Assembly (NCBI RefSeq): GCF_015163655.1
Contig: NZ_JADEUF010000021.1
Span: forward strand, 1-43,553
Source of the DNA: Xenorhabdus griffiniae
GTDB lineage: Bacteria; Pseudomonadota; Gammaproteobacteria; Enterobacterales; Enterobacteriaceae
Direction: 5' to 3'
DNA: 43,553 nucleotides
Shown: positions 8,426 to 22,303 of the stretch, piece after piece
How the letters are laid out: the number at the start of each line of letters is the position of its first letter
How positions within the stretch are numbered: the stretch's first letter is position 1
Made by a program: the position numbers and the translations under genes
The notes under the pieces: generated by a model
Databases searched by the model: none
The model's input: the letters and a program-made list of their open reading frames with translations, nothing else
Told to the model about the DNA's origin: nothing

Positions 8426-9016
8426 GTGCTGGATAGAATTAAAGTCTGTTTTACAGAAAGTATTCAAACTCAGATCGCAGCAGCAGAAGCATTACCCGAC
8501 GCAATATCACGCGCTGCGATGATGATGGTTCAATCACTGCTAAGTGGCAATAAAATTCTTTGCTGTGGTAACGGTGGATCGGCCGCAACAGCACAGCGTT
8601 TTACTGCCAGCATGATCAATCGTTTTGAAACGGATCGGCCAAGTCTGCCAGCTCTGTCGTTGAATACTGATAATGTAGTGATCACCGCTATCGCCAACAG
8701 TAAACAGCCTGACGAAATTTACGCCAAACAAGTCAGGGCACTGGGGCAAGCAGGGGACGTCTTGCTTGCCATTTCTACGCATGGAAACAGTCGGGATATT
8801 ATCAAAGCGGTGGAAGCTGCTGTTACACGTGATATGACGATCGTTGCGCTGACGGGTTACGATGGCGGTGAACTGGCGGGCTTACTGGGGCCTCAGGATG
8901 TTGAGATACGTATTCCCTCACATCACAGCGTCAGAATACAAGAAGTTCATATGTTGACAATCAACTGTCTGTGCGACTTAATCGACAGCACGTTATTCCC
9001 TCATCAGGATGAATAA
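8426..9016 (+). CDS. diaA: DnaA initiator-associating protein DiaA
   Basis: A 196-aa SIS-domain (phosphosugar isomerase-like) protein that forms a tetramer, binds several DnaA domain I molecules and helps initiation complexes form at oriC. The start is GTG at 8426, preceded by AGG at 8416-8418; the N-terminus [20 protein letters not shown] aligns with E. coli without a gap. SIS-type segments [12 protein letters not shown] and [11 protein letters not shown] are present, with Gly where I recall E. coli having Thr (GNGTS). It is followed 11 bp later by dolP. Confidence 0.96.
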   Translation: MLDRIKVCFTESIQTQIAAAEALPDAISRAAMMMVQSLLSGNKILCCGNGGSAATAQRFTASMINRFETDRPSLPALSLNTDNVVITAIANSKQPDEIYAKQVRALGQAGDVLLAISTHGNSRDIIKAVEAAVTRDMTIVALTGYDGGELAGLLGPQDVEIRIPSHHSVRIQEVHMLTINCLCDLIDSTLFPHQDE

Positions 9017-9027
9017 GGAGCCAACTC

Positions 9028-9603
9028 ATGCGGTTATTTTCTCTATTACTGGTCTGTTTCAGTGTAATGCTATTACAAGGATGTATTGGTGCCGCCGTCG
9101 TGGGCTCCGCTGCAATTGCTACAAAAGCCGGCTCAGATCCACGAACCATTGGGCAACAAGTTGACGATACTACGCTGGAAGCTCGTGTCAGCAATGCTAT
9201 CAGCAAGGACCCGCAAATTAAGGCACAAGCCCGTGTGTCAGTGACTGTGTATCAAGGCAAAGTTCTTTTAACCGGACAAAGCCCCAATATGGCTCTGGCT
9301 GAGCGGGCAAAACAGATTGCGGCAAAGGTTGAAGGCACCGACGTAGTATATAACGAGATCCGCCAGGGCAGTCCCGTGTCATTGGCGACGGCCTCTGCTG
9401 ATGCCTGGTTGACGACCAAAGTACGCTCCCAAATTTTAGCCAGTGATGAAGTGAGATCATCGAGCATCAAAGTGGTAACAGAAGATGGTGAAGTCTTTTT
9501 GTTTGGCATAGTCACACAACAAGAGGGGGCTGCGGCGGCGAAAATCGCCAGCGAAACTAGCGGCGTAAAACGTGTAACCACTGCATTTACCTACCTCAAC
9601 TGA
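9028..9603 (+). CDS. dolP: Outer-membrane lipoprotein DolP (division and outer-membrane stress-associated, two BON domains)
   Basis: A 191-aa lipoprotein. The signal peptide ends in LLQGC (Cys19). Two BON domains follow (about residues 45-115 and 124-190), each starting with the LEARVSNAI / LTTKVRSQI type helix. BON domains bind phospholipid; E. coli DolP (YraP) localises to the division site and supports outer-membrane integrity and BAM activity, and it is controlled by sigma-E. AAGGAG at 9015-9020 precedes the ATG. It closes the lpoA cluster and converges with mtgA. Confidence 0.95.
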   Translation: MRLFSLLLVCFSVMLLQGCIGAAVVGSAAIATKAGSDPRTIGQQVDDTTLEARVSNAISKDPQIKAQARVSVTVYQGKVLLTGQSPNMALAERAKQIAAKVEGTDVVYNEIRQGSPVSLATASADAWLTTKVRSQILASDEVRSSSIKVVTEDGEVFLFGIVTQQEGAAAAKIASETSGVKRVTTAFTYLN

Positions 9604-9613
9604 AAACCATCAA

Positions 9614-9635
9614 GGCGGCGTTAGTCAATGCCGCC
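9614..9635. terminator. Short GC hairpin between convergent dolP and mtgA
   Basis: GGCGGC (9614-9619) and GCCGCC (9630-9635) can pair with a 10-base loop 11 bp after the dolP stop, overlapping the end of mtgA. There is no T-tract, so termination is uncertain. Confidence 0.3.
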
Positions 9636-10377
9636 CAGCCTCACACTTTGTATTTAACGCCCATCCTAACTTATTTTGCTTTAAGTAATTCACGCCCCCC
9701 ATTAACTGCATTTGCCGCAAAATCCATTGCTGGCGTTGTAATACATACCTGGAGGGAGCATTCACTTTATAGCGATGAGGATTTGGCAATACAGCAGCAA
9801 GTAATGCAGATTCAGTCGCTGTCAATCGGCAGGCAGGCTTGCCAAAATAATGCTGGGCTGCTTCCTCGACACCAAAAATACCATTGCCAAACTCAGCAAT
9901 ATTGAGATAGACCGTTAAAATACGTTTCTTTGACCAGAGTAATTCCAGTACGACAGTCATTCCCGCTTCTAATCCTTTTCTTAGCCAACTACGCCCTTCC
10001 CATAGAAATAAATTTTTGGTTGTTTGCTGGGAAATTGTCGATGCTCCCCGAATTCGCTTCTCATATTTTTTGTTATATGCCATAGCAGTTTCGATAGCCT
10101 CAAAATCAAATCCCCAATGTTTTGGGAATTTTTGATCTTCTGCTGCAATGACGGCTAACGCCATATAGGGTGAAATGTGATTCTGTTCTTTCCATGAAGA
10201 ATGAGAAACATAAGACAAATTAATTGACATTAAGGCAGCGAGTTGTTTCTCTATCATTATCATAGAAAACGGCACTGGCAAAAATGAGAAGGCAATTACA
10301 GCAACGAACCACAAAACCGTGATCGACACGACAATTCTTTTCAGCCAGCGCCACAATATTGAAAAAGGATTTCTCAT
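9625..10377 (-). CDS. mtgA: Monofunctional biosynthetic peptidoglycan transglycosylase MtgA
   Basis: A 250-aa glycosyltransferase family 51 enzyme that polymerises glycan strands from lipid II. One N-terminal membrane anchor (about residues 15-37) precedes the GT51 domain, which has all main motifs: [17 protein letters not shown] with catalytic Glu80, [37 protein letters not shown] and [21 protein letters not shown] at 10377 gives MRNPF; a TTG at 10389 would add four residues and overlap elbB by 8 bp. It lies 4 bp after elbB, so the two are co-transcribed. Confidence 0.95.
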   Translation of the reverse strand: MRNPFSILWRWLKRIVVSITVLWFVAVIAFSFLPVPFSMIMIEKQLAALMSINLSYVSHSSWKEQNHISPYMALAVIAAEDQKFPKHWGFDFEAIETAMAYNKKYEKRIRGASTISQQTTKNLFLWEGRSWLRKGLEAGMTVVLELLWSKKRILTVYLNIAEFGNGIFGVEEAAQHYFGKPACRLTATESALLAAVLPNPHRYKVNAPSRYVLQRQQWILRQMQLMGGVNYLKQNKLGWALNTKCEAGRH

Positions 10378-10381
10378 CCGA

Positions 10382-11035
10382 TTACTCAATCATTTCCAAT
10401 ATTTTTCTAACCAACTTATCAATTCCTTTTTCTGCCTGCGCCAAAGATTCTGCGAGCATATAAGCCGGCGTTGTTACAATTTTGTTTTCAAAATCAACGA
10501 CAATGTCATCAACCGGACACTCAACATGTACCCCTCCCATTTTTGCTATTTGGGCCGCAGTTTCTGGATCATTACCGATGGTTACTTTTATCGGTTTGTC
10601 TAATATTTTAGGCACCATAACAGGAGCGATACATATGAATCCCATCGGCTTGCCTTGCTGGTGCATATTTTGCACTATACTTAATAGTTCTTTATTTATT
10701 TCACAATCTGATCCTTTGAATGCGAAATTACATAAATTCTTGGCCACGCCAAAACCACCAGGAATAATTAGCGCATCCAACTCATCAATATTAACTTTAG
10801 ATAAAGGCTGTATATTTCCCCGTGTTATACGGGCAGATTCTTCCATTATGTCGCGGCTCTCTCGTTTCTCTTCTCCGTTAAGGTGATTAATAACATGATG
10901 TTGTGCCTCATCAGGCGAAAAAAAAGACACTTCAGCGCCAAGACGACTTAAAGAGAGCATAGTAAGAACTGATTCGTGAATTTCACTTCCATCGTACACT
11001 CCACATCCACTTAATATAATGGCAACAGATTTCAT
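10382..11035 (-). CDS. elbB: Glyoxalase ElbB (DJ-1/PfpI superfamily)
   Basis: A 217-aa protein, the same length as E. coli ElbB, with the class I glutamine-amidotransferase-like DJ-1 fold. The nucleophile-elbow segment is GFICIAPVM with the conserved Cys, and the opening [15 protein letters not shown] is intact. E. coli ElbB has weak glyoxalase activity in vitro; an early link to isoprenoid synthesis gave it its name. ATG at 11035 has GGAGAGG just upstream and matches E. coli; a further in-frame ATG at 11047 would put this ribosome binding site inside the gene. elbB-mtgA form an operon, while arcB is separated by the arcZ gene. Confidence 0.94.
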   Translation of the reverse strand: MKSVAIILSGCGVYDGSEIHESVLTMLSLSRLGAEVSFFSPDEAQHHVINHLNGEEKRESRDIMEESARITRGNIQPLSKVNIDELDALIIPGGFGVAKNLCNFAFKGSDCEINKELLSIVQNMHQQGKPMGFICIAPVMVPKILDKPIKVTIGNDPETAAQIAKMGGVHVECPVDDIVVDFENKIVTTPAYMLAESLAQAEKGIDKLVRKILEMIE

Positions 11036-11137
11036 ATTCCTCTCCATTTGTAGTAGATTAATGCTTAACCCCTTAGAGGGTTAAACACCAATCTTCATCA
11101 CAGATTTTAATGAATCTTGTAACAAAAAATCTTATCT

Positions 11138-11168
11138 TTGCTATGTTGGTACTTGAGTTCGGTATAAA
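11138..11168 (+). promoter_or_regulatory. Candidate arcZ promoter
   Basis: TTGCTA (11138-11143) and TATAAA (11163-11168) lie 19 bp apart just upstream of the ArcZ-like sequence. The spacing is longer than ideal, so the -35 is uncertain, but the -10 fits a transcript of about 107 nt ending at the terminator. Confidence 0.45.
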
Positions 11169-11173
11169 AGAAT

Positions 11174-11281
11174 TCTTTAATTACTCGCATCGAAAATAAA
11201 CCTTAGATAAGCGGGTAAACAGATTTCCCTGGTGTTGGCGCAGTATTAGCGCACCCCAACTTCGGTTGGGGTTATTTTTTT
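11174..11281 (+). ncRNA. arcZ: Hfq-dependent small RNA ArcZ
   Basis: The segment 11221-11253 (AGATTTCCCTGGTGTTGGCG, then CAGTATTAGCGC) is nearly identical to the 3' part of E. coli ArcZ, which is processed to release the seed. It is followed by a CCCCAAC-TTCG-GTTGGGG hairpin (11254-11271) and a T-tract (11275-11281). The location, opposite arcB and beside elbB, is also as in E. coli. ArcZ activates rpoS and represses flhDC and other mRNAs; in Photorhabdus and Xenorhabdus an ArcZ homologue has been reported to control specialised metabolism and symbiosis. The 5' end is estimated from the -10; the upstream 50 nt are poorly conserved. Confidence 0.88.
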
Positions 11282-13614
11282 GTACCGCTTGATAACCAAT
11301 TTCTTAATATTTCTATATCTTGTTTCCACTCCAACTTTAACTCGTCCACCCATTCCTGAACATTATCCCACCATGCAGGTAAATCAGGTGACTGAATCTG
11401 CTGAGCCAATTGCTGCAAATGGCGTAAACCGACTGAACCCGCCGCACCTTTGATTTTATGCGCCTCTTCTGTAATGCCTTTTTGATCTTTGGCGGTCATA
11501 TTGGAGTCCAGCAAAGCAAGATAATTTGGCATCATGGTTTCAAAAATAACCAGGTTGTCTGTGATCATTTTTGGTCCAACCAATTCGATATATTGATTAA
11601 GCATCTCCGTATCCAACCGTTCTTCATCCTGACTGACAAGATCGACGCCCACTAAAGCAGTGTCCGATTCAGAGCCTTTACCCCAATATTTTTCTATCAC
11701 AGCAGTCAACGCCTTGACAGATAACGGCTTATTGAGCACATCATCCATGCCCGCATCCAGGTATTCTTTTTTATCCTTTAATACATTAGCTGTCAGCGCG
11801 ATCAAAGGCGGCAAGGAGTGGGAGGAGTAACGCTGGTGCAATTGACGGGCAATATCTAACCCCGTCATATCCGGTAATTGGATATCCAGTAACACTAAGT
11901 CATATTCATCAGGATCAAACATTGCCAATGCATCACGGCCATTCATGGCAACATCCACACTGTTTCCCAACTTCTCCAGAACAGAACGGGCTACAATGAC
12001 GTTCAATTCAATATCTTCTACCAGTAAGATATTAAGCACCGGCAATGGCAGAGTCTCTTGTTCAGCCTTACCTGCCGGTTGTTCAGCAATGGCTGGCGCG
12101 ACGACAGACAAGGTAAAGCAAGAACCTTTGCCCAATGTACTGTTCACCACAATGTCCCCTCCCATACTTAGGGCAAGACGCTTCGAAACAGCAAGACCAA
12201 TCCCCGTTCCGGTGGCAGGACGCCCACCAGCGCTGTCTTTCACCTGATAATACATGGCAAAGATTTTTTCCAACTCGTCAGGAGGAATACCAATACCGGA
12301 ATCCGTCACTTCGAAGAATAGGCGTTCCTCTTCTTCTTCACGCCAGATACGAACCTTAATTTCACCTTCAGGCGTAAATTTCACAGCATTACTAATCAAG
12401 TTCCACAAAATTTGGCGCAAACGGGTTCCATCGGTCAGCACTTTTGCAGGTAGTGGCAGTTCTGGCTCCAAAACAAATTTAATCCCCTTCGGCTGCGCTA
12501 ATAGAGCTGAAATATTTTCTAAATCTGTCATGAAACCGGTGAAATCAACTGGTTGGTTATCAAGCTGAACTTTGCGACGCTCAATTTTATCTAACTCAAT
12601 AATATCATTAAAAATATTACCCAAAGTAATGGCGCTGACGTGGATTGTTTCCAGGTACTTACATTGCTCCGGTGTTAAGTCGGTATCCATCAGAATGCGA
12701 CTCAAGCCCACAATGCCATTTAAAGGCGTACGAAGCTCATGGCTAATCGTAGAGATAAAAGTCGTCTTATCCCTGCTGGCGTTCTCTAATGCGTCCTGAT
12801 AGCGTTTACGCTCCGTTATATCGCGCCCAAATCCCATTAATCCGTGTCGCTTACCAACGCGATCATAAAAAGGCACTTTCCTGAGTTCAAAACAGGCTTT
12901 GCGTCCATCGGGGTAAACTAACCATTGCTCATAGGTCAGGGATACATTGTGGCGAAATACTTTTTCATCGGTTTCCATCACCTTGCTGGCAATTTCTTTA
13001 TCATAAACATCTGTCGGCGTCAGGCCGATGAGCTGTTTTTCGCTTTTGCCCGTCAGCAATTCCATCGCTCGATTACAACCGGAAAATTCATTATCTTCAT
13101 TGCGGTAATAAACCAGATCCGGGGAAGCATCCAGAAATGAACGCAATAGTACCGATTGCTGCTCAAGCTCAATCTGGGTTTTTTCACGCTGCTCCATTTC
13201 CAATTTGAGTTTATCCAACAGAACCAAATGGGCTTTTTCCGCCTTCTCCCTGTCGCTAATCTCTTGGTTTAATTGGTCAATGTTTTCTTTGAGTTGCAGG
13301 TTTAATTTCGCATCACGCTGGCGCATTTCTTCAAGTTTTGCGACCAGGCTTGATAAGCGCTGGCGAGATTCTTCAAGCTGTTCTACTACGATGGAGAGAA
13401 AATAAACTGCCCAAGGGGTAATTAACAAACCAAAAAAAATGGAACGAATTAAATCAATACCCTGTACTTCTCCATGCAGGACAAATGTCACTGCCATCTG
13501 CATTGCCATCGCAAGAATAACTAAAGCTGATGCAAGTAATATAGAAAAACGCACCAGCCCCAGCTTCATCATCAAATCTACATAATATTGGGCAAGCCCT
13601 CGAATCAGCTTCAT
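11272..13614 (-). CDS. arcB: Aerobic respiration control sensor kinase ArcB
   Basis: A 780-aa tripartite hybrid histidine kinase of the inner membrane (E. coli 778). It has two N-terminal membrane helices (about 22-45 and 58-77), a coiled-coil linker, a PAS domain (about 155-270), a kinase core with ISHELRTPLNG (His292) and ATP lid motifs (NLISNAVKF, DSGIGIP, TGTGIGLAVSKR), a receiver domain with DLVLLDIQLPD, and a C-terminal Hpt domain with EEAHKIKGAAGS. Under low-oxygen quinone states it phosphorylates ArcA. The final Lys-Lys-stop codons are read from the complement of the ArcZ T-tract. E. coli yhcC, expected between arcB and gltB, is absent. Confidence 0.97.
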   Translation of the reverse strand: MKLIRGLAQYYVDLMMKLGLVRFSILLASALVILAMAMQMAVTFVLHGEVQGIDLIRSIFFGLLITPWAVYFLSIVVEQLEESRQRLSSLVAKLEEMRQRDAKLNLQLKENIDQLNQEISDREKAEKAHLVLLDKLKLEMEQREKTQIELEQQSVLLRSFLDASPDLVYYRNEDNEFSGCNRAMELLTGKSEKQLIGLTPTDVYDKEIASKVMETDEKVFRHNVSLTYEQWLVYPDGRKACFELRKVPFYDRVGKRHGLMGFGRDITERKRYQDALENASRDKTTFISTISHELRTPLNGIVGLSRILMDTDLTPEQCKYLETIHVSAITLGNIFNDIIELDKIERRKVQLDNQPVDFTGFMTDLENISALLAQPKGIKFVLEPELPLPAKVLTDGTRLRQILWNLISNAVKFTPEGEIKVRIWREEEEERLFFEVTDSGIGIPPDELEKIFAMYYQVKDSAGGRPATGTGIGLAVSKRLALSMGGDIVVNSTLGKGSCFTLSVVAPAIAEQPAGKAEQETLPLPVLNILLVEDIELNVIVARSVLEKLGNSVDVAMNGRDALAMFDPDEYDLVLLDIQLPDMTGLDIARQLHQRYSSHSLPPLIALTANVLKDKKEYLDAGMDDVLNKPLSVKALTAVIEKYWGKGSESDTALVGVDLVSQDEERLDTEMLNQYIELVGPKMITDNLVIFETMMPNYLALLDSNMTAKDQKGITEEAHKIKGAAGSVGLRHLQQLAQQIQSPDLPAWWDNVQEWVDELKLEWKQDIEILRNWLSSGTKK

Positions 13615-13666
13615 AACAACTCCCAGTGAAATCTTTTCCAGTAAAGTTACTAAATTGAATCATAAC

Positions 13667-13694
13667 GTAAAAAAGTCCCAACTTCGTTACGGGA
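13667..13694 (-). terminator. Terminator-like hairpin in the arcB leader
   Basis: On the minus strand, TCCC-GT-AAC-GAA-GTTGGGA (13694-13676) folds into a 7-bp stem with a 2-base bulge and a 3-base loop, followed directly by CTTTTTTAC. It lies about 55 bp before the arcB start. It could attenuate arcB transcription or end a short upstream transcript; the stem is short, so this is tentative. Confidence 0.35.
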
Positions 13695-13915
13695 TATCAC
13701 CCATAACTTTTCACGAAGAATAAAAATGAAAATAATAAGAATGATTATGCAAAAAAATGTTCCCACGCCTCTTTAGGTTAAAAAAGCAACTAATCACTTC
13801 TTCTTACAAATTAAAAAATACACAATATAAATCCAACTTAAATAAAAAAATAAGAATAAGATATCAATATAGAGGAATTTCAAAGCATATCACAAATAGA
13901 TCATGCGGTGATTTT

Positions 13916-13931
13916 AGTGATATAACTCACA
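13916..13931. promoter_or_regulatory. CRP-like binding site
   Basis: AGTGA-TATAAC-TCACA matches 9 of 10 positions of the CRP half-site consensus TGTGA-N6-TCACA. It is about 300 bp upstream of arcB and about 350 bp upstream of gltB. E. coli gltBDF is known to be influenced by CRP and Lrp, so control of gltB is possible, though the distance is large. Confidence 0.4.
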
Positions 13932-14091
13932 TCATTTAAGCGGAATGATCTTCGTCACAAAATACAAAAACTCGCTATTTACTAATAAAAATCAACAAAA
14001 TAGATAAAAAATATCAACAAAAAACGTGATTTAACACGATTTGACCAACTCAGTTTTTACCGTTAAGTTGGGAATTCGCTGAAAGTCGCCT

Positions 14092-14109
14092 GTCAGAGGA
14101 TCCTCTGAC
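14092..14109. promoter_or_regulatory. Perfect 18-bp palindrome upstream of gltB
   Basis: GTCAGAGGA at 14092-14100 is followed directly by its exact complement TCCTCTGAC at 14101-14109, about 175 bp before the gltB start. The lack of a loop favours a DNA operator over an RNA hairpin. No known regulator consensus was recognised. Confidence 0.45.
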
Positions 14110-14283
14110 TCATATTTATGCAGTGACAGATAACATAACATCATTTTGACTCACCGCTTGTTAATGCCAACAACACAAGTGGCGCTTAACTGAGGGCGCA
14201 AATTAGACGCCTGTAGAAAAAATAGATATCGATACCCTCTCGCGAGTGATGTGAGAGTCGGACAGAACTTGGGGAGCTTTACC

Positions 14284-20170
<5,887 letters not shown>

Positions 20171-20472
20171 ACTCTATTCTTTTTAATGACTTCTCCGACC
20201 TCTTAGTCGGAGAAGTTCTCACAAGATAAAAATCTCACCATTTTTTTTATTTTCTTTTACTTCCAGATTAGTTGTATTTTTGGGTTTTATGCGACTATTC
20301 TTATATTCTAAAGTAAAATATATCGATTTAATCTCCTGCTCATTATAGCAATAGTGCAATACCGTAATACGGCAATAAGATCTATTTTTTTGCTAAGAAA
20401 ATTGCTGAACAGAACTGATTAAATAGATATGAAATAAAAAATCATTAAAGTGATAATAATAGGTAGAAATAT
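20171..20472. other. Non-coding gap between gltD and the small secreted protein gene
   Basis: Apart from the gltD hairpin at 20189-20216, the stretch is AT-rich and holds no gene-like ORF or clear promoter. The drop in G+C starts right after the hairpin and runs through the next gene. Confidence 0.5.
20189..20216 (+). terminator. Hairpin after gltD
   Basis: ACTTCTCCGAC (20189-20199) pairs perfectly with GTCGGAGAAGT (20206-20216) with a 6-base loop, 19 bp after the gltD stop. Only TCTC follows instead of a T-tract, so it is either an imperfect terminator or a stabilising 3' hairpin. Confidence 0.5.
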
Positions 20473-20979
20473 ATGCGCTTACTTTCCCAGATACTCTTCT
20501 TCTCTTTTATCTCCTTAGCAAGCTTGCCTTCACTTGCCAAATTCTCTACTCCCGCCGAAATTATGAAGCAAGTACAAGAAAGAGGAATAAATTCTGTTGT
20601 GGCAGAGATAAACGCAGAATATAAACAAGACAAAATTATCCAGAATATTGCGACTGGTGATAAACAATGGCTGCAAGTTGCCTTTAAGCTATACCCTAAT
20701 ATCCATCCAGAATTTTCCCGACAAATTATTAATGCTTTATCAGTTGCTTTAATTGAAAATCCTGAAGAGGTATTATCACTGATAAAAACACACCGCACTC
20801 TCTCATTCATTGATATATGCAATATGCCGTCAACAATCAAAGGACGGAGCCAACAAAAATTATTTATCAAGAGAATAATAAATAGCCTAAGAGCAGCGGA
20901 GCAATCTAATAAAGGAAAAGACCAATACAATATCGAAGCCTGTATATGGGAATTTGAGAGAGCACTTAGTTACATGTAG
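20473..20979 (+). CDS. Small secreted protein of unknown function, two cysteines
   Basis: A 168-aa protein with a clear Sec signal peptide (MRLLSQ, then a hydrophobic core, predicted cleavage after ALA-type SLA at residue 22), so it is periplasmic or exported. The mature part is helical, with two cysteines (116 and 157) that could form a disulphide. The pattern ATGDKQWLQVAFKLYP...PEEVLSLI...DICNMP...ACIWEFERAL resembles a widespread unnamed family of small proteobacterial secreted proteins; this is from memory and no function is assigned. AGGTAG precedes the ATG. Base composition is clearly more AT-rich than gltBD, and the gene is flanked by repeat copy 2, suggesting later acquisition. Confidence 0.75.
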   Translation: MRLLSQILFFSFISLASLPSLAKFSTPAEIMKQVQERGINSVVAEINAEYKQDKIIQNIATGDKQWLQVAFKLYPNIHPEFSRQIINALSVALIENPEEVLSLIKTHRTLSFIDICNMPSTIKGRSQQKLFIKRIINSLRAAEQSNKGKDQYNIEACIWEFERALSYM

Positions 20980-20989
20980 CTCTACTTAC

Positions 20990-21146
20990 TATACGCATTA
21001 AACTTCAAATTGTAATTTACAACACGATATAAAACCTGATTTCTCCCCGCTTCGCGGGGAAGAAATCACACGCATCTTTCTCACGAAACCCCTTTGACTG
21101 CCAAGCTGCGGCCTTATTGACTGCAACTTGAATCTACTATTGGGTA
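20990..21146 (+). repeat. Intergenic nested-palindrome repeat, copy 2, rearranged
   Basis: 20990-21078 follows the family consensus: TATACGCATTAAACTTCAA, the ACAACACGATAT segment, the TTTCTCCCCGC/GCGGGGA core (one extra A after the core), and CACACGCATCTT. The usual GAAGTTAGATTGGTATA end is then missing. After about 43 unrelated bases, 21122-21146 (TGCAACTTGAATCTAC...GGGTAT) looks like a family end again. Either an insertion split the element, or two partial copies recombined. Confidence 0.65.
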
Positions 21147-21160
21147 TGAGCTTTGAACGG

Positions 21161-21658
21161 TTATTTTACGACGCGCAAAGTTGGGCGGCCTTTTGGCGGT
21201 TGAGGTGGTTCGTCATCTGGCGAACCATCATCATGAGATGCTTTTTTACTATGCTTACTATTGTGGATATGCACCAGATTATCCGCTGCTGGCATATCCG
21301 TTTCTGCTGACTCAGCACTATCCGCGTCATAGGCAAGTTCTGGCTCAAACATCATTCCTGCGCCATTTTCACGGGCATAAACGGCAATCACAGCTGCCAT
21401 TGGAACAGTCACTTGACGACCAACACCACCAAATCGGGCATTAAATCTCACTTCATCGTTCGTCAATTGCAAATTGCCAACCGCTCTCGGCGAGATATTC
21501 AAGATAATTTGCCCATTTTGTGCATATTCCATCGGGACGTTAACGCCATAACAGTTAACATCCACAACAATATGCGGGGTCATGTCATTATCCAACAGCC
21601 ATTCATAATGTGCCCGCAGTAGATAGGGACGGCGTGGAGACATTTGAGTCATCTCCAT
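21161..21658 (-). CDS. sspB: ClpXP protease specificity-enhancing factor SspB
   Basis: A 165-aa adaptor that binds ssrA-tagged proteins from stalled ribosomes and delivers them to ClpXP. The N-terminal dimeric ssrA-binding domain (about 1-110) is well conserved: SPRRPYLLRAHYEWLLDN, VPMEYAQNGQIILNISPRAV, NDEVRFNARFGG. A flexible acidic linker leads to the C-terminal ClpX-docking tail RPTLRVVK, identical in its core to E. coli. It starts 3 bp after the sspA stop; sspA-sspB is the usual operon. Confidence 0.96.
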   Translation of the reverse strand: MEMTQMSPRRPYLLRAHYEWLLDNDMTPHIVVDVNCYGVNVPMEYAQNGQIILNISPRAVGNLQLTNDEVRFNARFGGVGRQVTVPMAAVIAVYARENGAGMMFEPELAYDADSAESAETDMPAADNLVHIHNSKHSKKASHDDGSPDDEPPQPPKGRPTLRVVK

Positions 21659-21661
21659 ATA

Positions 21662-22303
21662 TTAACTCCGTGATTGTAAACGCATTTCACGTTCTGCTTC
21701 CGTCAACGAGGCCAGGAATGCATCACGTTCAAATACACGCTGCATATAGACTTGAAGATCTTTGGCACCTGGTCCTGACAACTCAACACCCAAGACAGGC
21801 AAACGCCACAGAAGTGGAGATAAGTAACAATCCACCAGGCTGAACTCTTCACTCATAAAGAAGGGCATTTCTCTAAAAATTGGCCCAATCGCCAGTAATT
21901 CTTCAGCAAGCTGTTTACGTGCAGCATTCGCTTCCTGCACGCCACCTTCCTGAATGGTGTACATCAGGGAATACCAGTCTTTTTCAATTCTATGCATCAT
22001 CAGACGGCTGGAGCCTCGTGCGACAGGATACACAGGCATGAGGGGCGGATGCGGAAAACGTTCATCCAGATATTCCATAATGATGCGAGAATCATACAGG
22101 GTCAGTTCACGATCAACGAGGGTAGGAACAGATTGATAAGGATTCAAGTCAATCAAATCCTGAGGCAAATTACCCGCTTCAACGTGTTCAATCTCTACGC
22201 TGACCCCTTTTTCCGCCAGTACAATTCTCACTTGATGGCTAAAAATGTCGGTCGGGCCGGAAAACAGAGTCATTACCGAACGTTTGTTGGCAGCGACAGC
22301 CAT
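21662..22303 (-). CDS. sspA: Stringent starvation protein A (GST-fold RNA polymerase-associated protein)
   Basis: A 213-aa protein with a glutathione-S-transferase-like fold that binds RNA polymerase. It helps stationary-phase acid tolerance in E. coli and lowers H-NS levels; homologues affect virulence genes. The N-terminal thioredoxin-like part (SVMTLFSGPTDIFSHQVRIV) and surface-pocket region (YLDERFPHPPLMPVYPVARG) are intact. ATG at 22303 follows GGAGG and gives MAVAANKRSVMT as in E. coli; a start at 22315 would bury the ribosome binding site. Confidence 0.96.
   Translation of the reverse strand: MAVAANKRSVMTLFSGPTDIFSHQVRIVLAEKGVSVEIEHVEAGNLPQDLIDLNPYQSVPTLVDRELTLYDSRIIMEYLDERFPHPPLMPVYPVARGSSRLMMHRIEKDWYSLMYTIQEGGVQEANAARKQLAEELLAIGPIFREMPFFMSEEFSLVDCYLSPLLWRLPVLGVELSGPGAKDLQVYMQRVFERDAFLASLTEAEREMRLQSRS

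Larger units (their letters stand above)
13615..14283. other. Long AT-rich divergent control region of arcB and gltB
   Basis: The 669 bp hold no convincing protein gene. Visible structures are a terminator-like hairpin near arcB (13667-13694), a CRP-like dyad (13916-13931), a perfect 18-bp palindrome (14092-14109), CTCGCGAG at 14238-14245, and several short A- and T-tracts, as expected for a region bound by global regulators such as Lrp or IHF. In E. coli yhcC lies in this gap. I could not choose a gltB promoter with confidence. Confidence 0.55.

Noticed and set aside
14164-14193. Nine-codon ORF (MPTTQVALN) in the gltB leader, possible leader peptide
   Set aside because: It has no Shine-Dalgarno site, no run of regulatory codons and no terminator/antiterminator pair next to it.
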